64,000 nucleotides of DNA from Strongylocentrotus droebachiensis (GCA_035222895.1 JAVYIG010000872.1:248001-312000); one strand, 5' to 3'. Positions 12,001 through 23,420 are shown, numbered from the stretch's first letter. A program made the numbers and translations. The notes: generated by a model not told the origin, from the letters alone.

Positions 12001-15000
12001 GATAGACCTGTTGATTGCACACACGATGTCTTCACTCCCTTGCTGACCATTGAGGCATGACGACCTATCCTACGCACCATCGTAAGACGCTGAGTTGATG
12101 CATTTGGCTCAATGCCGTTGATTTCATCATACTGCTCTACAATCTCCTCATCAGATTTATCTAATATTTTAAAATCTACCACTTGACTTTCACCATTCTG
12201 TTTCCGCTTTTCCCCACATGCTATTACGATGCCGTCATCGGAACCGCTATCAAAGGAGGTAGACGCATCAACGGCATAGGTCACTACACTATTGTGATTA
12301 AGCTCCGTCTCCGTCACAAGCTGTCTCAAACCGATCTGCTCACTTTTTGTCAGCTTCATATGCCCTTGTTCAAGTTGTTTGTCCGTCTTGGAATGTCTTG
12401 TCATAATGAGTGCCAGTGGGATAAGATGAAGCTGTAAGCCCCCTACGATCATCAGCGCACCCCTCCAGGTGTAGTGGTCTACCAGAACCTGAAAGATGAT
12501 TGGCCATACCACCATACCGACTCCACAGCCAGACGACGCTACCCCATTGAGGAGGGTAAAGTGCCTCTTGAAGTTTTGAGCAACGCAGACCAAACAACCA
12601 GAAAATGCCATGCTGCTTCCAAAACCTGAACACAAAAGAAGAAAAAGTGATGAGGATTTAGAAGTGAGTTGAAATATTAAGTTACACATCCAAGTCTTCC
12701 ATTTATCTTAGTTAATATTAAGATAATGTTGCAAGCTATATTGATCCATCGCAACTTTTCATAAGGTGAGGCATAGGTGCCTATAAATAACAAGATATAC
12801 ATCTGTCTACTGAATGCCCTATGCTCAGGATTTCAGCCCTCGATCCCTTGATTGAAATCTATAAAATCAAACAAATAAACAAAACAAAAGAGCCAAAAAG
12901 GTTGTTTGATGGGCATAGAGATATTAAAAATCAACCATTTGCAGAGTACTTGTTTGACATCTCTATAAATCCTTTTATAGTTCTAACATAAATTCTCAAC
13001 AAAGTTAAGAGGAATACATTGTAAATATTTGATATCCTTTATCTCAAATAATAAAGCATTCTAGTACATATCAGGTTCATCTATATTATATGATGGTCTT
13101 ATGAAGAAAAAATGAACAAATAATTGAAACATTTAGTGTGAAAATTAATTAAATTGCAAACTGTTGAAAAAAAAGATAATAATCAAGAGTGTTATCTAGT
13201 AACAGGAACTTCATTAAAAGTAACGGCTCTTTACTGGTTAAAATTGTTGTTAGTTTATGAACTTTATCACCTATAAATTCTCAATAAAAGCAGCTATAAA
13301 ATCTGAATTAATTTCACTCATATTTGTTCAGACAATGTTATCATATATCCTGTGACCAAATGTGGCTTTTTGTAAGGATGTGAAGGTACGTACTTCAAAA
13401 AGCTAACATTTCCTATACCCATTAGGCTTTGGATACAGGATACTTATTTCAGGTTCGTGCTGTTTTCAACCTTTACACAGTTAGTATTCATTTTTCAGGA
13501 GGCATTATAATGTTGATGATAGATCCCTAAACAATGAAGCTCCAAGTTGACTTGCTTTGTGAAGTTTATATCGATGTACTCATGTAGAGCCAAGGCCAAA
13601 TTTCTTTTGTGTGTGCAATTATAATTTCTTTACTTGTGTCAGAGTACTAAAAAAAATTGTGTGTAAGAAAACAAACAAGCTTATACAGGTGTAAGTGTCA
13701 ACAAAAGGAATGATTGAATGCACATTCAAATGCCCTAGCTATTTACATACACATTTCTGAATACAACAGCCAGAGATTCAGTAAATAACATTGTAGATCA
13801 CAAGCACCACAATTAAATTCCAGACTACGGGTACTTTTATTGATAGAAATTGACTGTAGAGCCATTGTTGTAAAATCAAGTGCCTCACCATCACTTCACC
13901 TTGTCATCTATATATAGGCTGCATACATGTGAACCATTATTTTGCTCTTTTCAAAGCGTCTTTGTCAATGAGAACTTTGGCATATCTGTTCCTAGAAGCA
14001 AAAGTAATCATCTCCTTCTCAACAGCCCCACTCTACATGTATCACCCTTACCCCTTAAAAAAAGGCATAGCCTGAGGTACTTGGCCATATAAGGGAACAT
14101 AAAATTATAATAATTAAATAAACATGTATAGGTAAAATTACATTGATGGCACTTGTATGACCAGGTATTAGGGCTATCACATTAAAAAAAGGTCAACTAA
14201 ATAATAATTTAATATCGCTAGTGATATTCGTTTGTCTCGCAATGTGGTCAATAAGGAATCTAAAAATTCACGACGTTTCGTGTGCAACTGCAACACTTCA
14301 TCTGGTGATAATAACTACTGTAAGCAAGGGTCTTTTATACTCTACGGGAGGACCGGCGGAGCGGTCCATAATTCGATCGATAATTGGAACAATAACGCAC
14401 AATGCCTATTGGTCGACACACACGGTGATTGACCAATCACCAGGCAGCTGGATTCGGCCGCTGGTTCGGCTAATGCACCAGGCCTATTGGCCGACGCATA
14501 CGGTACTCAACCAATCAACGGGCCACTGGATCGGACCGTCTGCTGAATGGAATCGACCGGTGTTGGCTGGCAGGACGGCGAGTGTCATGGCGGCGTATCG
14601 TCCGCATCCAAAATTCGGGGATATCGATCCCGTTGTCTCTGTTGAAATTATTAGGATTGAGACGGATATTGATAGCTTCTTTCACCCTCCGTGTATACCA
14701 ATGCCGTTCCTGGGAAAGGCACTGAACCCCGTCCCAGTCTGGTTGATGCTGGTTATCCCAAGCATGTTCGGCTACGGCAGAGTTGGTCGATCACCGTGTG
14801 TGTCGACCAATAGGCATTGTGCGTTATTGTTCCAATTATCGATCGAATTATGGACCGCTCCGCCGGTTCTCCCGTAGAGTATAAAAGACCCTTGCTTACA
14901 GTAGTTATTATCACCAGATGAAGTGTTGCAGTTGCACACGAAACGTCGTGAATTTTTAGATTCCTTATTGACCACATTGCGAGACAAACGAATATCACTA

Positions 15001-16116
15001 GCGATATTATTTTCGATACTATATCCGCAATGAGTAATATATTTAGCATTAAATAATAATTAGTTAACTTTATCTAGGCCTTGGACAGCTAATGGACAAA
15101 TGGGACTGTCACAGTCAACCTTTTGTCACATATACTGTACAGTGTGTATGTACAGTGTGTATGTATCATGTATACTAAAATCAACATAGTAGTTTAACAA
15201 TAATGTTATCAGTAAAATAAGAGACAGGAAACACTGCCCCACCCCTCAAAAACAAACTAAACAAAACAAAACAAAAAACGAACCGAACTGAACCAAAATA
15301 AAAAAGTAAATAAATAAAGAAATAAACTAAACTCCTCACCAGACATGAATGGAATAGTAATGAAGAGTACTGTAATGTTGGGAGCATATGAAGCAGCCAA
15401 GAAGCCAGACGCAGAGAGGATGGCACCAGCAATCATCACACAACGAACACCAAAATGCCTCACAAGTGCACCAGCCAGGGGAGCTTGATGGGGGAGGGGA
15501 AAAAGATACAATCCACATAATACGAATCATATAATATGAGAATTTATAGCAAGAATCAAGACACCCAAAATACCATATGGTTAACGAGAAGAAAAGAATT
15601 TAAACAGAGTTCCTTTCAAACTGTATATCAAAATCAATTTGTATTAAATTAAGAGTCATCGTCATGTTCCCTTTCAAAACAAATTGGGTAAGAATTAAAT
15701 TCATATCAACCTTGGCTGTCATGTTTATTACATCCTAACTGTTCTGAAATTGAATTGCAATTTAATTGTATGGCAAGCAACAGACTCAGCTACTTTTTCA
15801 TAAATAAAATTACAGGTACTATTTTACAGTCCAACCTGCACATAAACCACTCAAAAGAAAAAAAGAAGGAAAGTGTTTTATGAAGGCAGGTGGCCGTCTT
15901 TATGGACAGGTTTCTCTGCAAATTGAAACACTTACATGTTCCAAGAAGGACAGTTAACACAGAGGTAGCGAGCCAGCTGATCAAGGCTGCTTGTTCCTGG
16001 AAGTCTCTCTTCCACTCTCCGTAGAAGACTCCCATGGAGGTGGACAACCCATGGGTCATTCCTTGGGCTAGGAGGTTGCAGGCCACTATCACAGTCCCAC
16101 TTAGAGTAACCTTCAT
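8910..16116 (-). CDS. Monocarboxylate-transporter-like protein (SLC16/MFS), copy A, four exons
   Basis: Coding join on the minus strand: 16116-15936, 15483-15340, 12625-11543, 9055-8910 (1554 nt, 517 residues plus stop; all junctions GT-AG and in phase). The protein is a major-facilitator transporter with 12 hydrophobic segments, six on each side of a long polar loop at about residues 195-320, the usual SLC16 layout. Family-like features are the TM1 to GVFYGEW stretch, SWLATSV in TM2, and the GVASSGCGVG and HYTWRGAL blocks around TM5-6. The start ATG lies in ATCACCATGA, and an in-frame TAG sits seven codons upstream; that TAG could also be an acceptor AG for a 5' exon. The usual N-terminal DGGWGW signature of MCTs is not present. 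The C-terminus ends WPPKV, eight residues shorter than copy B. Substrate cannot be assigned (monocarboxylate, creatine or orphan types are all possible). Copy B is a close paralogue in the same orientation. Confidence 0.85.
9940..10592 (-). mobile_element. GGAGGCAT element with tandem repeats, copy 1
   Basis: Left end CTAGATGGACCTTCGACTGC, a hairpin (TTCGACTG..CAGTCGAA), then ATGATGCCTCCG; right end CGGAGGCATC. Inside are about four imperfect repeats of about 140 bp marked by CCTTTGACCT and AATCCATC. It lies in intron 3 of copy A; unit B lacks it at about 31308. Same family, opposite orientation, as 52906-54326. Confidence 0.7.
10593..11275. other. Intron 3 of transporter copy A, distal part
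   Basis: 10593-10910 is shared with unit B. 10911-11275 is extra to unit A, with GC-rich CRE-like patches at 11060-11150, and is part of the insertion that includes the hairpin at 11276-11476. No exon seen. Confidence 0.5.
11276..11476. mobile_element. Palindromic (foldback) element with long near-perfect hairpin
   Basis: Arms of about 54 bp at 11323-11376 and 11393-11446 pair almost completely (ATGGTGGGAACTA...GGTGTTCACACCGGCCC... with its complement) around a 16-bp loop, CCTCGGCTTCGCCTCA. Weaker pairing extends to about 11276 and 11476. It is missing from unit B at the matching place (about 31968). Confidence 0.8.
11543..12625 (-). CDS. Copy A exon 3 (TM4-TM11 and central loop)
   Basis: Acceptor TTCAG|GTTTTGG, donor CTCAG|GTAAGA, 1083 nt. 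Holds the end of TM4, TM5-6, the polar cytoplasmic loop and TM7 to TM11. It is 24 nt longer than copy B exon 3, owing to extra loop codons around LEQG and GLRQL. Confidence 0.88.
12626..14209. other. Intron 2 of transporter copy A, no other feature seen
   Basis: AT-rich intronic DNA. Short open frames at 13880-14092 have no recognisable homology. The matching intron of copy B is much shorter. Confidence 0.5.
14210..15009. mobile_element. Foldback element with 226-bp inverted arms (Penelope-like?)
   Basis: Arms 14210-14435 and 14784-15009 are near-identical inverted copies, beginning TAATATCGCTAGTGATATTC. Each arm read outward contains AGATGAAGTGTTGCAGTTGC followed by ACACGAAACGTCGTG (14269-14303 minus; 14916-14950 plus), which recalls the GAUGA...GAAAC...GUC layout of Penelope-like element pseudo-LTRs. 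The spacer has a 77-bp subrepeat starting in the left arm (GCCTATTGG at 14404 and 14481). No transposase or RT is encoded. Lies in intron 2 of copy A. Confidence 0.72.
15340..15483 (-). CDS. Copy A exon 2 (TM3-TM4)
   Basis: Acceptor ATCAAG|CTCCCC, donor TCTG|GTGAGG, 144 nt. Encodes PLAGALVRHFGVR, then TM3 and the start of TM4. Identical in length to copy B exon 2. Confidence 0.85.
15936..16116 (-). CDS. Copy A exon 1 (start codon, TM1-TM2)
   Basis: Begins at ATG 16116 and encodes TM1 and most of TM2 (SWLATSVLTVLLG). It ends at the donor ACAT|GTAAGT in phase 1. It is the same length (181 nt) as exon 1 of copy B. Confidence 0.85.
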
Positions 16117-17495
16117 GGTGATCCTCCACTTGTTCTAAACATCTGATAACGACTGGTTGTTGAGCATATCTGCATGCAAAATATAAGATGATCACCTGCA
16201 AATGTTAAAGACTAAATGTGCATGCATGCACTATGAAATTGATGTCAAATGATTGCTGTTCATCCTTTATAAAAAAAAATGACCTTAGTAATCATTCTGC
16301 CATAATTGAAGTCTATTTAACTGTTAAGTTTATATTCATACATGAATAATACACGCCAATCAAAACTAAAACAACAACAGCACATGTAGGTATTGGTAGT
16401 AAGCTAACTCTCTCTGTCTCTCTCTCTCTAGATCTCTCTCTCCAGTCTACACAAATGCATTTATTTCAATTATTACCAAATAGACGGCAATGTTTTTTAC
16501 TTAAAAATTATGCAACTAGAAAATTTATCTTCCAAGGATACTCAAGATATCACGATCTAATATTCGATGTGGCATCAGTGCAACTCACGAAAAAGTCATA
16601 AAAACATTGAGACCTTTACTTCACGCACAGGAGATTACAGCTGATTTATCAGAAAATGTGATCAATCAAATATAAGGTAATTGCATAATTTGCAAGGCAA
16701 AATATAATACATCAGTTGGTACCACTCTTTACTTATAATTTCAATGACATCGGCTTTAAAAATGAAGATTTTCCAGACCCTTGCGATAAGTTAATATTTT
16801 TTCGGAACAGACGCAAATGACTGCAAAATTTGCTGATCTTTTGTCCTTTTTTTTTTTGGGGGGGGGGGTATACGGTGCGGTTTGGCGGGAGAGCGGGAAA
16901 AAGGCGTGGTGGCAGGAATTTCCCGCTACGAGCTTTTCGGGCGGCGGGAGAATGAGCGCGGTGGCGTGAGACTCCCTCCAAATGCAGGAGGGTTGACAGC
17001 CCTGTAAACGTCAAAGACCTAGGGTTAGGGTTAGGGTTAGGATTTAGCTTCATTGGTGAAGCGTTTGGTACCCTACAAACGTTTAATCAATTCTGGTGGT
17101 GGGGTATAAAATAAAGTTGCTCCCATTCATGAACAATACTAGGGTCTATACTATAGGCCTAACAACAAGTTCTAATTCATCGCCAACAATAATAAATTCA
17201 TGAACAATAACAAGAAAAACTTATGTAGATCTATAAAGACATTGAAAAGGTGGAAAAGAGGTGGTCTGTAAAACAGCACAGCTTGTTAAACATAGATCAC
17301 CTTGGCTCAACATATTAACAACAGGATCAACCACAAAAACAGATTACAGGTCCTGTACCATATGATGCCATCACCAGTTCACGGCCACACTCGGTCGCGC
17401 ACAGCATCATCACCTTCATTCATATTGACCACGGACCTGCAAAGAACTAAAAACTGACCATGGCCTGGCAAAGCTTACTACGTTCTAGACCGAAA
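16117..17495. other. 5' flank of transporter copy A
   Basis: Probable upstream exon and promoter area, not resolvable by eye. Contains a poly-T/poly-G run (16850-16868), a GC-rich stretch (16870-16990) and a short (TTAGGG)n tract. Confidence 0.4.
17020..17043. repeat. Short interstitial TTAGGG tract
   Basis: About three and a half AGGGTT units. A similar CCCTAA tract lies at 63319-63339. Confidence 0.7.
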
Positions 17496-17496
17496 G

Positions 17497-17573
17497 CTTC
17501 AGTCTCTATAATCGTCGGTTGTTCCACTGAGACTACGTCTGGCTCCACTAGACCTCGGTTATAGAGACTGAAC
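17497..17573 (+). repeat. 77-bp hairpin-ended repeat, copy 1
   Basis: Ends CTTCAGTCTCTATAATCG and CGGTTATAGAGACTGAA are inverted repeats. The middle GTTCCACTGAGACTACGTCT is nearly identical in copy 2 at 28309-28387. Confidence 0.7.
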
Positions 17574-18589
17574 GACTGAGCTGCCTATACCACCACACGT
17601 TGAAGATATCACGGCTAGATTTTAGCCGTTAGGCCCCTCCCACAAACATGAGAAACTTGCCACGGCCGTATTGTTATGCCCCCAAAATCCCCCAAAATGT
17701 CATTTTACCTCGTGCATATCCAAATTTCAATTAGGCCTAGGCTATAATACATCGGTTCCACTTACTAACTTGATTGAAATAATCCGTTTAATGGTCCCTT
17801 TTAAGGAAATTATGGGTCAAAATCGACATCCATGTTGAAAATCTTGCAAGCCGTGTTGTCTTCTTCTTCTTGATTTGGTTTTGTTTGGCAATCAGTCACA
17901 GTTGACTATTTTTGCCACACACTATTTTATGAATTATTTATATATATACATTATATGTACAATTTCATGTCATAAATGACTATTTTTAGGATTCTTTCTC
18001 TTTCCATCCCCTTTCCTTCCGCTTATTTTCTTTTTAGACCTTATATATATATTTTTTCTTTATTTTAGAGAGAGAAAATTCAATAAATTAAAAATTTGGA
18101 AAGAGATGGCCTAGCCTAGCGAGTGTTTACGCGCACGTACGTCGTGCGCGTTAAAATACCACCTCTCTATGCACATGTACATGTGCACTTCACACGCACC
18201 CCCACCCTTTTTAAAATGCCATCTTACCGACGTCAATCTCATCCAGTAACTACGCCCTCTCACATTGCCTGGCGGAAATCATCGAATGACGATGGAAACG
18301 CCATTAATCGCAACAACAACAACAACAACATCATCCCTTCTAGTCTACGCCGAAGGCAAAATGATTGTGAAGGAAAAACTGTGATAACGCCATATTACGA
18401 ACGTGTAGATGGCGCACAGTTTTTCCTGATCTAGTTAGATGTTTGGTTTGCAAGTGCATCACGTCCAGAAAATAGTTCCAGACACAGTCTAGTCATGCAG
18501 GAGAAAACATACTTTTTCAACTCTATCACTCAAGAATAGAAAAGTAAATAATAAGAAGATGATGGTGAAAGAGAAGGAGGGAAAAAGCA

Positions 18590-20530
18590 AGATTGATTGA
18601 TTGATTTTTATTCGACAAGCTTCCAACATACAACAATATACAATAATAACAGATCAAAAATAAGTCAGCTTGAACAGGATAACCCACGAAAGCTCGAGAG
18701 CTTATTTCCAGTGGGGTCCCTTACAGACATGTATAAAATTAATAAGTTAAAATAGTAATATTTACAGACAGATAAGAAAATTAAAAGAACTACTTATTAA
18801 AGATAATAATAATAATAACAACATTAAACTGATGATAGAAATGATATTAAGTACAAGAAGAAAAAGAAGAAGGAGAAGAAGAAAAAGAGGAGAAGGAAGA
18901 AGAGGAAAATAATGATGAATTTGTAGAATTTCTGTAACGTACGAAAACATAAGTATATACAACATGAAAAGGTATGAACCGACAGAAGAATAAAAATTTC
19001 AATCATATAACATGTCATTCACTTCTCTTCTCTGACTGTCAAGTATTAGGTATTCCTTTAATTTCCTCTTAAAATGATCATAGTTTCCTATTTCTTTTAC
19101 ACCATTCACAAGGGAATTCCAATGTTTTATGGCATTGTAATAAAACGAATTTCCAATACTACCTACTCTTTCTGGTAAGTTAAAGTTGAATCGTCTATTT
19201 CTTGTATTATAATCATGTACGTCAGTAACAAGATCGAAGTTGGATCGAATATGATTCGACCTAGTATGATATATTTTATGCACGTGATGCAATGCGAGTT
19301 GTTTTGATCTTTGGTCGACTTCAAGAAAACCAGCTTTAGAAAGTTCGCTGTAGCCAACATGAGTTCTTGGACCAGAACAGTTGATAAATCTCACCATTTT
19401 GTTCTGTATAATCTTCAACTTCTTTTGATCTGACTTGTTTATGTTACTATACCATGCAGGGTTAGCATAGTCAAATAAACATTGAATAAGAGCAAAACAG
19501 AGTGTACGTCTTGCTTTTAAATCCATACAACTTTGATATCTGTACAAAAATTTCAGACGAGAATTTGCTTTTTTTACAACTGATTCTACTAAAGATGAAA
19601 ATGAAATTGCGCTAGCCAACTCAATGCCTAAATACTTCACAGACTCTTTTCTCTTGATTGCTTGATTATTGTGTGTCACTTTGAATTCAAATGACTTTTT
19701 AGAACTACTTTTAGAACAAAATAAAATGCTTTCTGTTTTTCCCAAGTGTAAAGAAAGCTTATTATCAGTCATCCAATCGACACACGTAGACAGCTGTTCA
19801 CTGAGCTTTTCCTCAATATATTTAGGATCAGGATTTGAATAGAGTAGTACGCTGTCATCTGCGTACAATAATAGTTTGAAGTCTTTTATACAAATACACA
19901 TATCATTTATATAACTTGAAAATAGAATTGGGCCTAAAATGCTTCCCTGAGGAACACCGCATGTTATAGGCATTAGTTTGGAACGAATATCATGAATGGC
20001 CACTACTTGGTGCCGATTAGATAAGTAGGATCTGAACCAATCTAAACTTGCCTTAGCAAAACCCATTAGTTGTAACTTCTTCAATAAGACGCAATGATTA
20101 ACTGTATCAAAAGCTTTTTGTAGATCAAGGAGCACCATACCAACAAAGCGCCCTTGGGAAGTTTCTCTCCTTAAATAATCAGTCAAATGAATTAGACATG
20201 TTTCAGTCGAATAATCATGTCGAAAACCAGATTGAAATTCATAAATTATATCATTTTCTTTGAAGTATCTTTCAATTTGAACACAGACCGATTTTTCTAG
20301 AATCTTTGATGCTACGCTTAAAACACTAATAGGTCTATAGTTGCTAACATCAGTTTTATCTTTCTTTTTATAAAGTGGAGTCACTTTTGCTATTTTCATA
20401 TCTTCTGGAAAAGTACTCGTCAAGATAGATAGGTTCATTAAGTAAGGCTTAAATAAAACCTTCGCACCATCTTTTAGAAATTTAGCTGGAATCAAGTCTA
20501 ACCCAGTACTTTTTGATACATTCAACTTAG
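18590..20530 (-). mobile_element. 5'-truncated CR1/L2-like non-LTR retrotransposon
   Basis: Minus-strand reverse transcriptase fragment with 3' UTR and a tail of ATCA repeats at about 18595-18610. The 5' end stops abruptly near 20530, so the endonuclease and ORF1 are missing, the usual result of incomplete target-primed reverse transcription. It lies only in the second unit of the segmental duplication. A purine-rich (GAA-like) block at 18858-18905 sits inside the 3' UTR. Confidence 0.85.
18999..20525 (-). CDS. Non-LTR reverse transcriptase, 5'-truncated
   Basis: About 508 uninterrupted residues. RT motifs in order, numbered from the first listed residue: SNYRPISVLS at 61-70, DLQKAFDTV at 134-142, GVPQGSILGP at 190-199, catalytic YADD at 221-224, then the thumb and a C-terminal tail. 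It copies LINE RNA into DNA at the nicked target. There is no endonuclease domain upstream, so it cannot be a complete element. The absence of stops suggests a recent insertion. GVPQGSILGP and YADD are typical of the jockey/CR1/L2/Rex group; I cannot place the clade more finely. Confidence 0.85.
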   Translation of the reverse strand: MNVSKSTGLDLIPAKFLKDGAKVLFKPYLMNLSILTSTFPEDMKIAKVTPLYKKKDKTDVSNYRPISVLSVASKILEKSVCVQIERYFKENDIIYEFQSGFRHDYSTETCLIHLTDYLRRETSQGRFVGMVLLDLQKAFDTVNHCVLLKKLQLMGFAKASLDWFRSYLSNRHQVVAIHDIRSKLMPITCGVPQGSILGPILFSSYINDMCICIKDFKLLLYADDSVLLYSNPDPKYIEEKLSEQLSTCVDWMTDNKLSLHLGKTESILFCSKSSSKKSFEFKVTHNNQAIKRKESVKYLGIELASAISFSSLVESVVKKANSRLKFLYRYQSCMDLKARRTLCFALIQCLFDYANPAWYSNINKSDQKKLKIIQNKMVRFINCSGPRTHVGYSELSKAGFLEVDQRSKQLALHHVHKIYHTRSNHIRSNFDLVTDVHDYNTRNRRFNFNLPERVGSIGNSFYYNAIKHWNSLVNGVKEIGNYDHFKRKLKEYLILDSQRREVNDMLYD

Positions 20531-20750
20531 AAAGAAGAAAAGGAAGGGAAAAGAAGAAATAGAAAAATGGTAAGAAAAGGAAGCAGAAAATTGAGAATTA
20601 GGAGAAACATTCATTTATTTCAAGTAAGGGGATGTGGATTTATGTGACCTATTATTTTCAACACTGCACCAAACATCATCTGATTTTAATAAGTAGTTAC
20701 TAGCTCGCCCAAATTTAAATATGGGAAAGCTCCCGATTGATTACCGGTAT

Positions 20751-22160
20751 ACTGTTAGAACAAGTATTACAATTTTTAATCAAGTTGGTTAAAATTTTAA
20801 TCAACCACGGATTACCAGGTGAATCACACAATCGTTGGTTAAACTTTAACCAACAGCCTGTTGATTAAAATTTAATCCGTGGTTGATTACAAATTTTAAT
20901 CAATTATTGGTTTAAAAAAAATTGCTCAATGTTGGTTAAAATGGTGTTGATTAAACTTTAACCATTTGTTGATTAAAACTTTAATCTTTTGTTGGTTATT
21001 TATGCTTTGTTCGGGGCTGATTCACATGTTGTTGGTTAAACTTACATGGGCCGTTGGTTAAAATTGTAACCATTGTAGGTTAATTATTTTTTTATTCACA
21101 CGATGTTGGTTAAACTTTAGTGGGTTGTTGGTTACAGTTATAACCACTGTTGGTTAAACTTACGGGGGTTTGGAGGTCGTATCCTCGTGTTTGCAGGTAA
21201 GAAATGGTTTAATATGATTATCATCAATGCTAAGATTGGAAGGAAGAAGTGAAATAAGGTTCTTGCTCAAATTAAAAACGCTTTGTGTCCCGGCCCGTAG
21301 GTTGTAGCTCAGCCAGTAAGTTTAACGGATGACCTACCCAAATTGCATGCATGAAGACGTTTCACTTTATGATGACATCTTATTTTATATTTAATTGTTT
21401 TGAACAATTAGATACAATTAGATTTAAAGAATAAGATTAGTATTCATGCATGCAATTTGGGTAGGTGATCCGTAATAGGCCGACACTTCTCATTCAGTAA
21501 TAGGGTCTGCCTCCTTCACGGTTGAAGATTCTTGCAGACTGATGAGTGTGTGTGTGCTTACGTTAGCCAGGTGCACGGTGCAAGTAAAATGTTACTTATA
21601 GGTTGAGCTACGTACAGCCTGGGGGACACAAATCGTTTTTTATTTGAGCAAGAACCTTGTTTCACTTCTTCCTTACAATGTTAGAATTGATGATGATAAT
21701 ATTAAAATAATTTCTTACCTGAAAACACGGAGATAAGACCGTCCAAACCCCCATTTCTCAGGTCCTCGCGACAACCTCCATTGTTAATTTTGTCGCACGC
21801 GTAAACTGCATGTACTTTGCATTTACTTTATTTGTATGTCGAGCGATCGCTAGCTACGCGCTTCGATATCGTTCCGTTGGGTCACGTGACCAGTACTTTA
21901 ATCAACATTGATTAAACTTTAACCGGAAGGGGGCTTTCATTACTGTCGGAATTTTGTTTTTAATCCATGCTGGGTTACAATTTTTGCCAACGACTTAGAC
22001 TTAACCAACATAGGTTAAGAAATAATTTTGATCAACACTGTTTTTAACCAACGCAAGATTAAAAGTAAATTTTAATCAACACTACATTTTTAACCAACGT
22101 TGAGCGTTTTTTAATCAACAATTTTTTAACCCGCAGTTTTTTAATACTTGTTTTAACAGT
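20751..22160. mobile_element. 1.4-kb foldback transposon with many TTGGTTAAA motifs
   Basis: Terminal inverted repeats ACTGTTAGAACAAGTATTA (20751) and TAATACTTGTTTTAACAGT (22142-22160). More than a dozen TTGGTTAAA/TTGATTAAA motifs fill both subterminal regions in opposite senses. A further inverted pair (about 21160-21320 and 21600-21770) contains GGTTCTTGCTCAAAT, and an inner hairpin pair (21327-21358 and 21443-21474) contains CTACCCAAATTGCATGCATG. No transposase. It is in unit B only. Confidence 0.75.
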
Positions 22161-22785
22161 GCAGAACAGTAAACAACTTGGTATACCGGTAGTAGTCAAA
22201 TCAGTATTGAATAGATCGCTGCAAAGTCCTATAATATACGACTATCCCTAGTTTGAATCCAATTTTGGAACTTTTCTCTGAGTAAAGGAGTTTGCGTAGA
22301 ACCAAGCAATTTGGATTTTTCAGGTTTCAGAAAAATATTCAAATGCTAAACAAAATCCAGAAAAATTATTTCTGATTGCCGTTGCAATTTTTATTTCTTC
22401 CAAAAAGCAGGTCACAGTGTCTGCAGTGAGTAGTGGTCTTCATCAGGTTTGTTGTAGAAAAGATGAATACAAATATAGTCAAAACTGTCTTAAAGAAGTG
22501 AACCGGTAACATTGTTCAAGGTTGATGGAAAAACTGTGTAATTTTGTATGAAATTTTACTTATTTTGTTCCTTCTACTGTAGCCTACTACCCTCTAGCAT
22601 GTAAAAAAATCCTGAAAAATAAAATGTGTGGAATGGTATACGCTTTTTGACGATTGACATTCACCTTAAATTAAATTAAATTATAATACTATAGTTGGGA
22701 GAATTAAGGAATCGATCAGATCATTTTTCCCCAATTTTTATCATTAATAATGGTCTGTTTTCACTCAAACTTTCAGATTATCTTT

Positions 22786-23420
22786 AAAGGCTAAGTCCAC
22801 TCCAGAAATGATTTGCTTTTAAAAGATTCAGAAAAACAAGAGAAACAAAGCAAAAAAATTGAGTAAAATCTGGTAATAATAAGAAAGTTATGAATCCTTT
22901 AAAAAGTATGAAAAAATATGGAACTTAGAAAATCACTACACGAATTGCCAATTTAATTATCAGTTTGTACCGTCATTGCCTCACTATTTATTGCTTTATA
23001 TTTTATCCCATTAATTTCCACACAAAAACAAATTCCTATCAATAAAAATTGAATGCTTGGTGTGAGGAAATAAGATTTTTAGGGGGAAAATTGGAAATTT
23101 ATATTATCAATATAAAGAAAACAATAAGTGGATAGTGAGGCAATAGGGACTTTTAGAATTGTGTGCATTAAAAGGATTAAAAGGACGTCGATCGTAGCAA
23201 TCCCCATTGTCTTTGTGCGAATCTAAAATTCCCTAATGACATCACAGACTTATGAATGAGTTGTCAATTTGTCTTGTGATTTTCAAAGTTTTTCATGTTG
23301 TTAAAAATTCATAACTTTCTTATTAGTTATCCAATCTTGCTCAAACTTTTTTGATTGGTTTGTCTGATTTTTCTGCTTCTATTGAAAGTAAGTTTTTTTG
23401 TGGATTTGCCCTTTATTTGT
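22786..23420. mobile_element. TTAA MITE, family 1, copy 2
   Basis: Starts TTTAAAGGCTAAGTCCACTC and ends GGATTTGCCCTTTA. The interior shares the phrase AAAATTCATAACTTTCTTAT, then a GCTTC/GTTTC segment before the end, with the 5.7-kb copy. Confidence 0.6.

Larger units (their letters stand above)
3085..16150. repeat. Segmental tandem duplication, unit A
   Basis: Anchors shared with unit B include 3100-3190 with 18430-18540, 4330-4520 with 23590-23740, 5056-5690 with 27148-27910, 6262-6480 with 27915-28110, 8800-9940 with 30510-31310, 10590-10910 with 31400-31960, 11480-12700 with 31960-33150, 15340-15540 with 33966-34170, and 15870-16140 with 34380-34650. Offsets vary from about 15.3 to 22.1 kb because each unit took up different insertions. 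Confidence 0.8.

Noticed and set aside
14221-14877. 218-residue open frame on the plus strand and its 98-residue mirror on the minus strand
   Set aside because: Both lie in the inverted arms of the foldback element, and each encodes the other's mirror; no protein family is recognisable.
18123-18434. 103-residue open frame, plus strand
   Set aside because: Low complexity with a poly-Asn stretch and an alternating ACGTAC start; no homology recognised.
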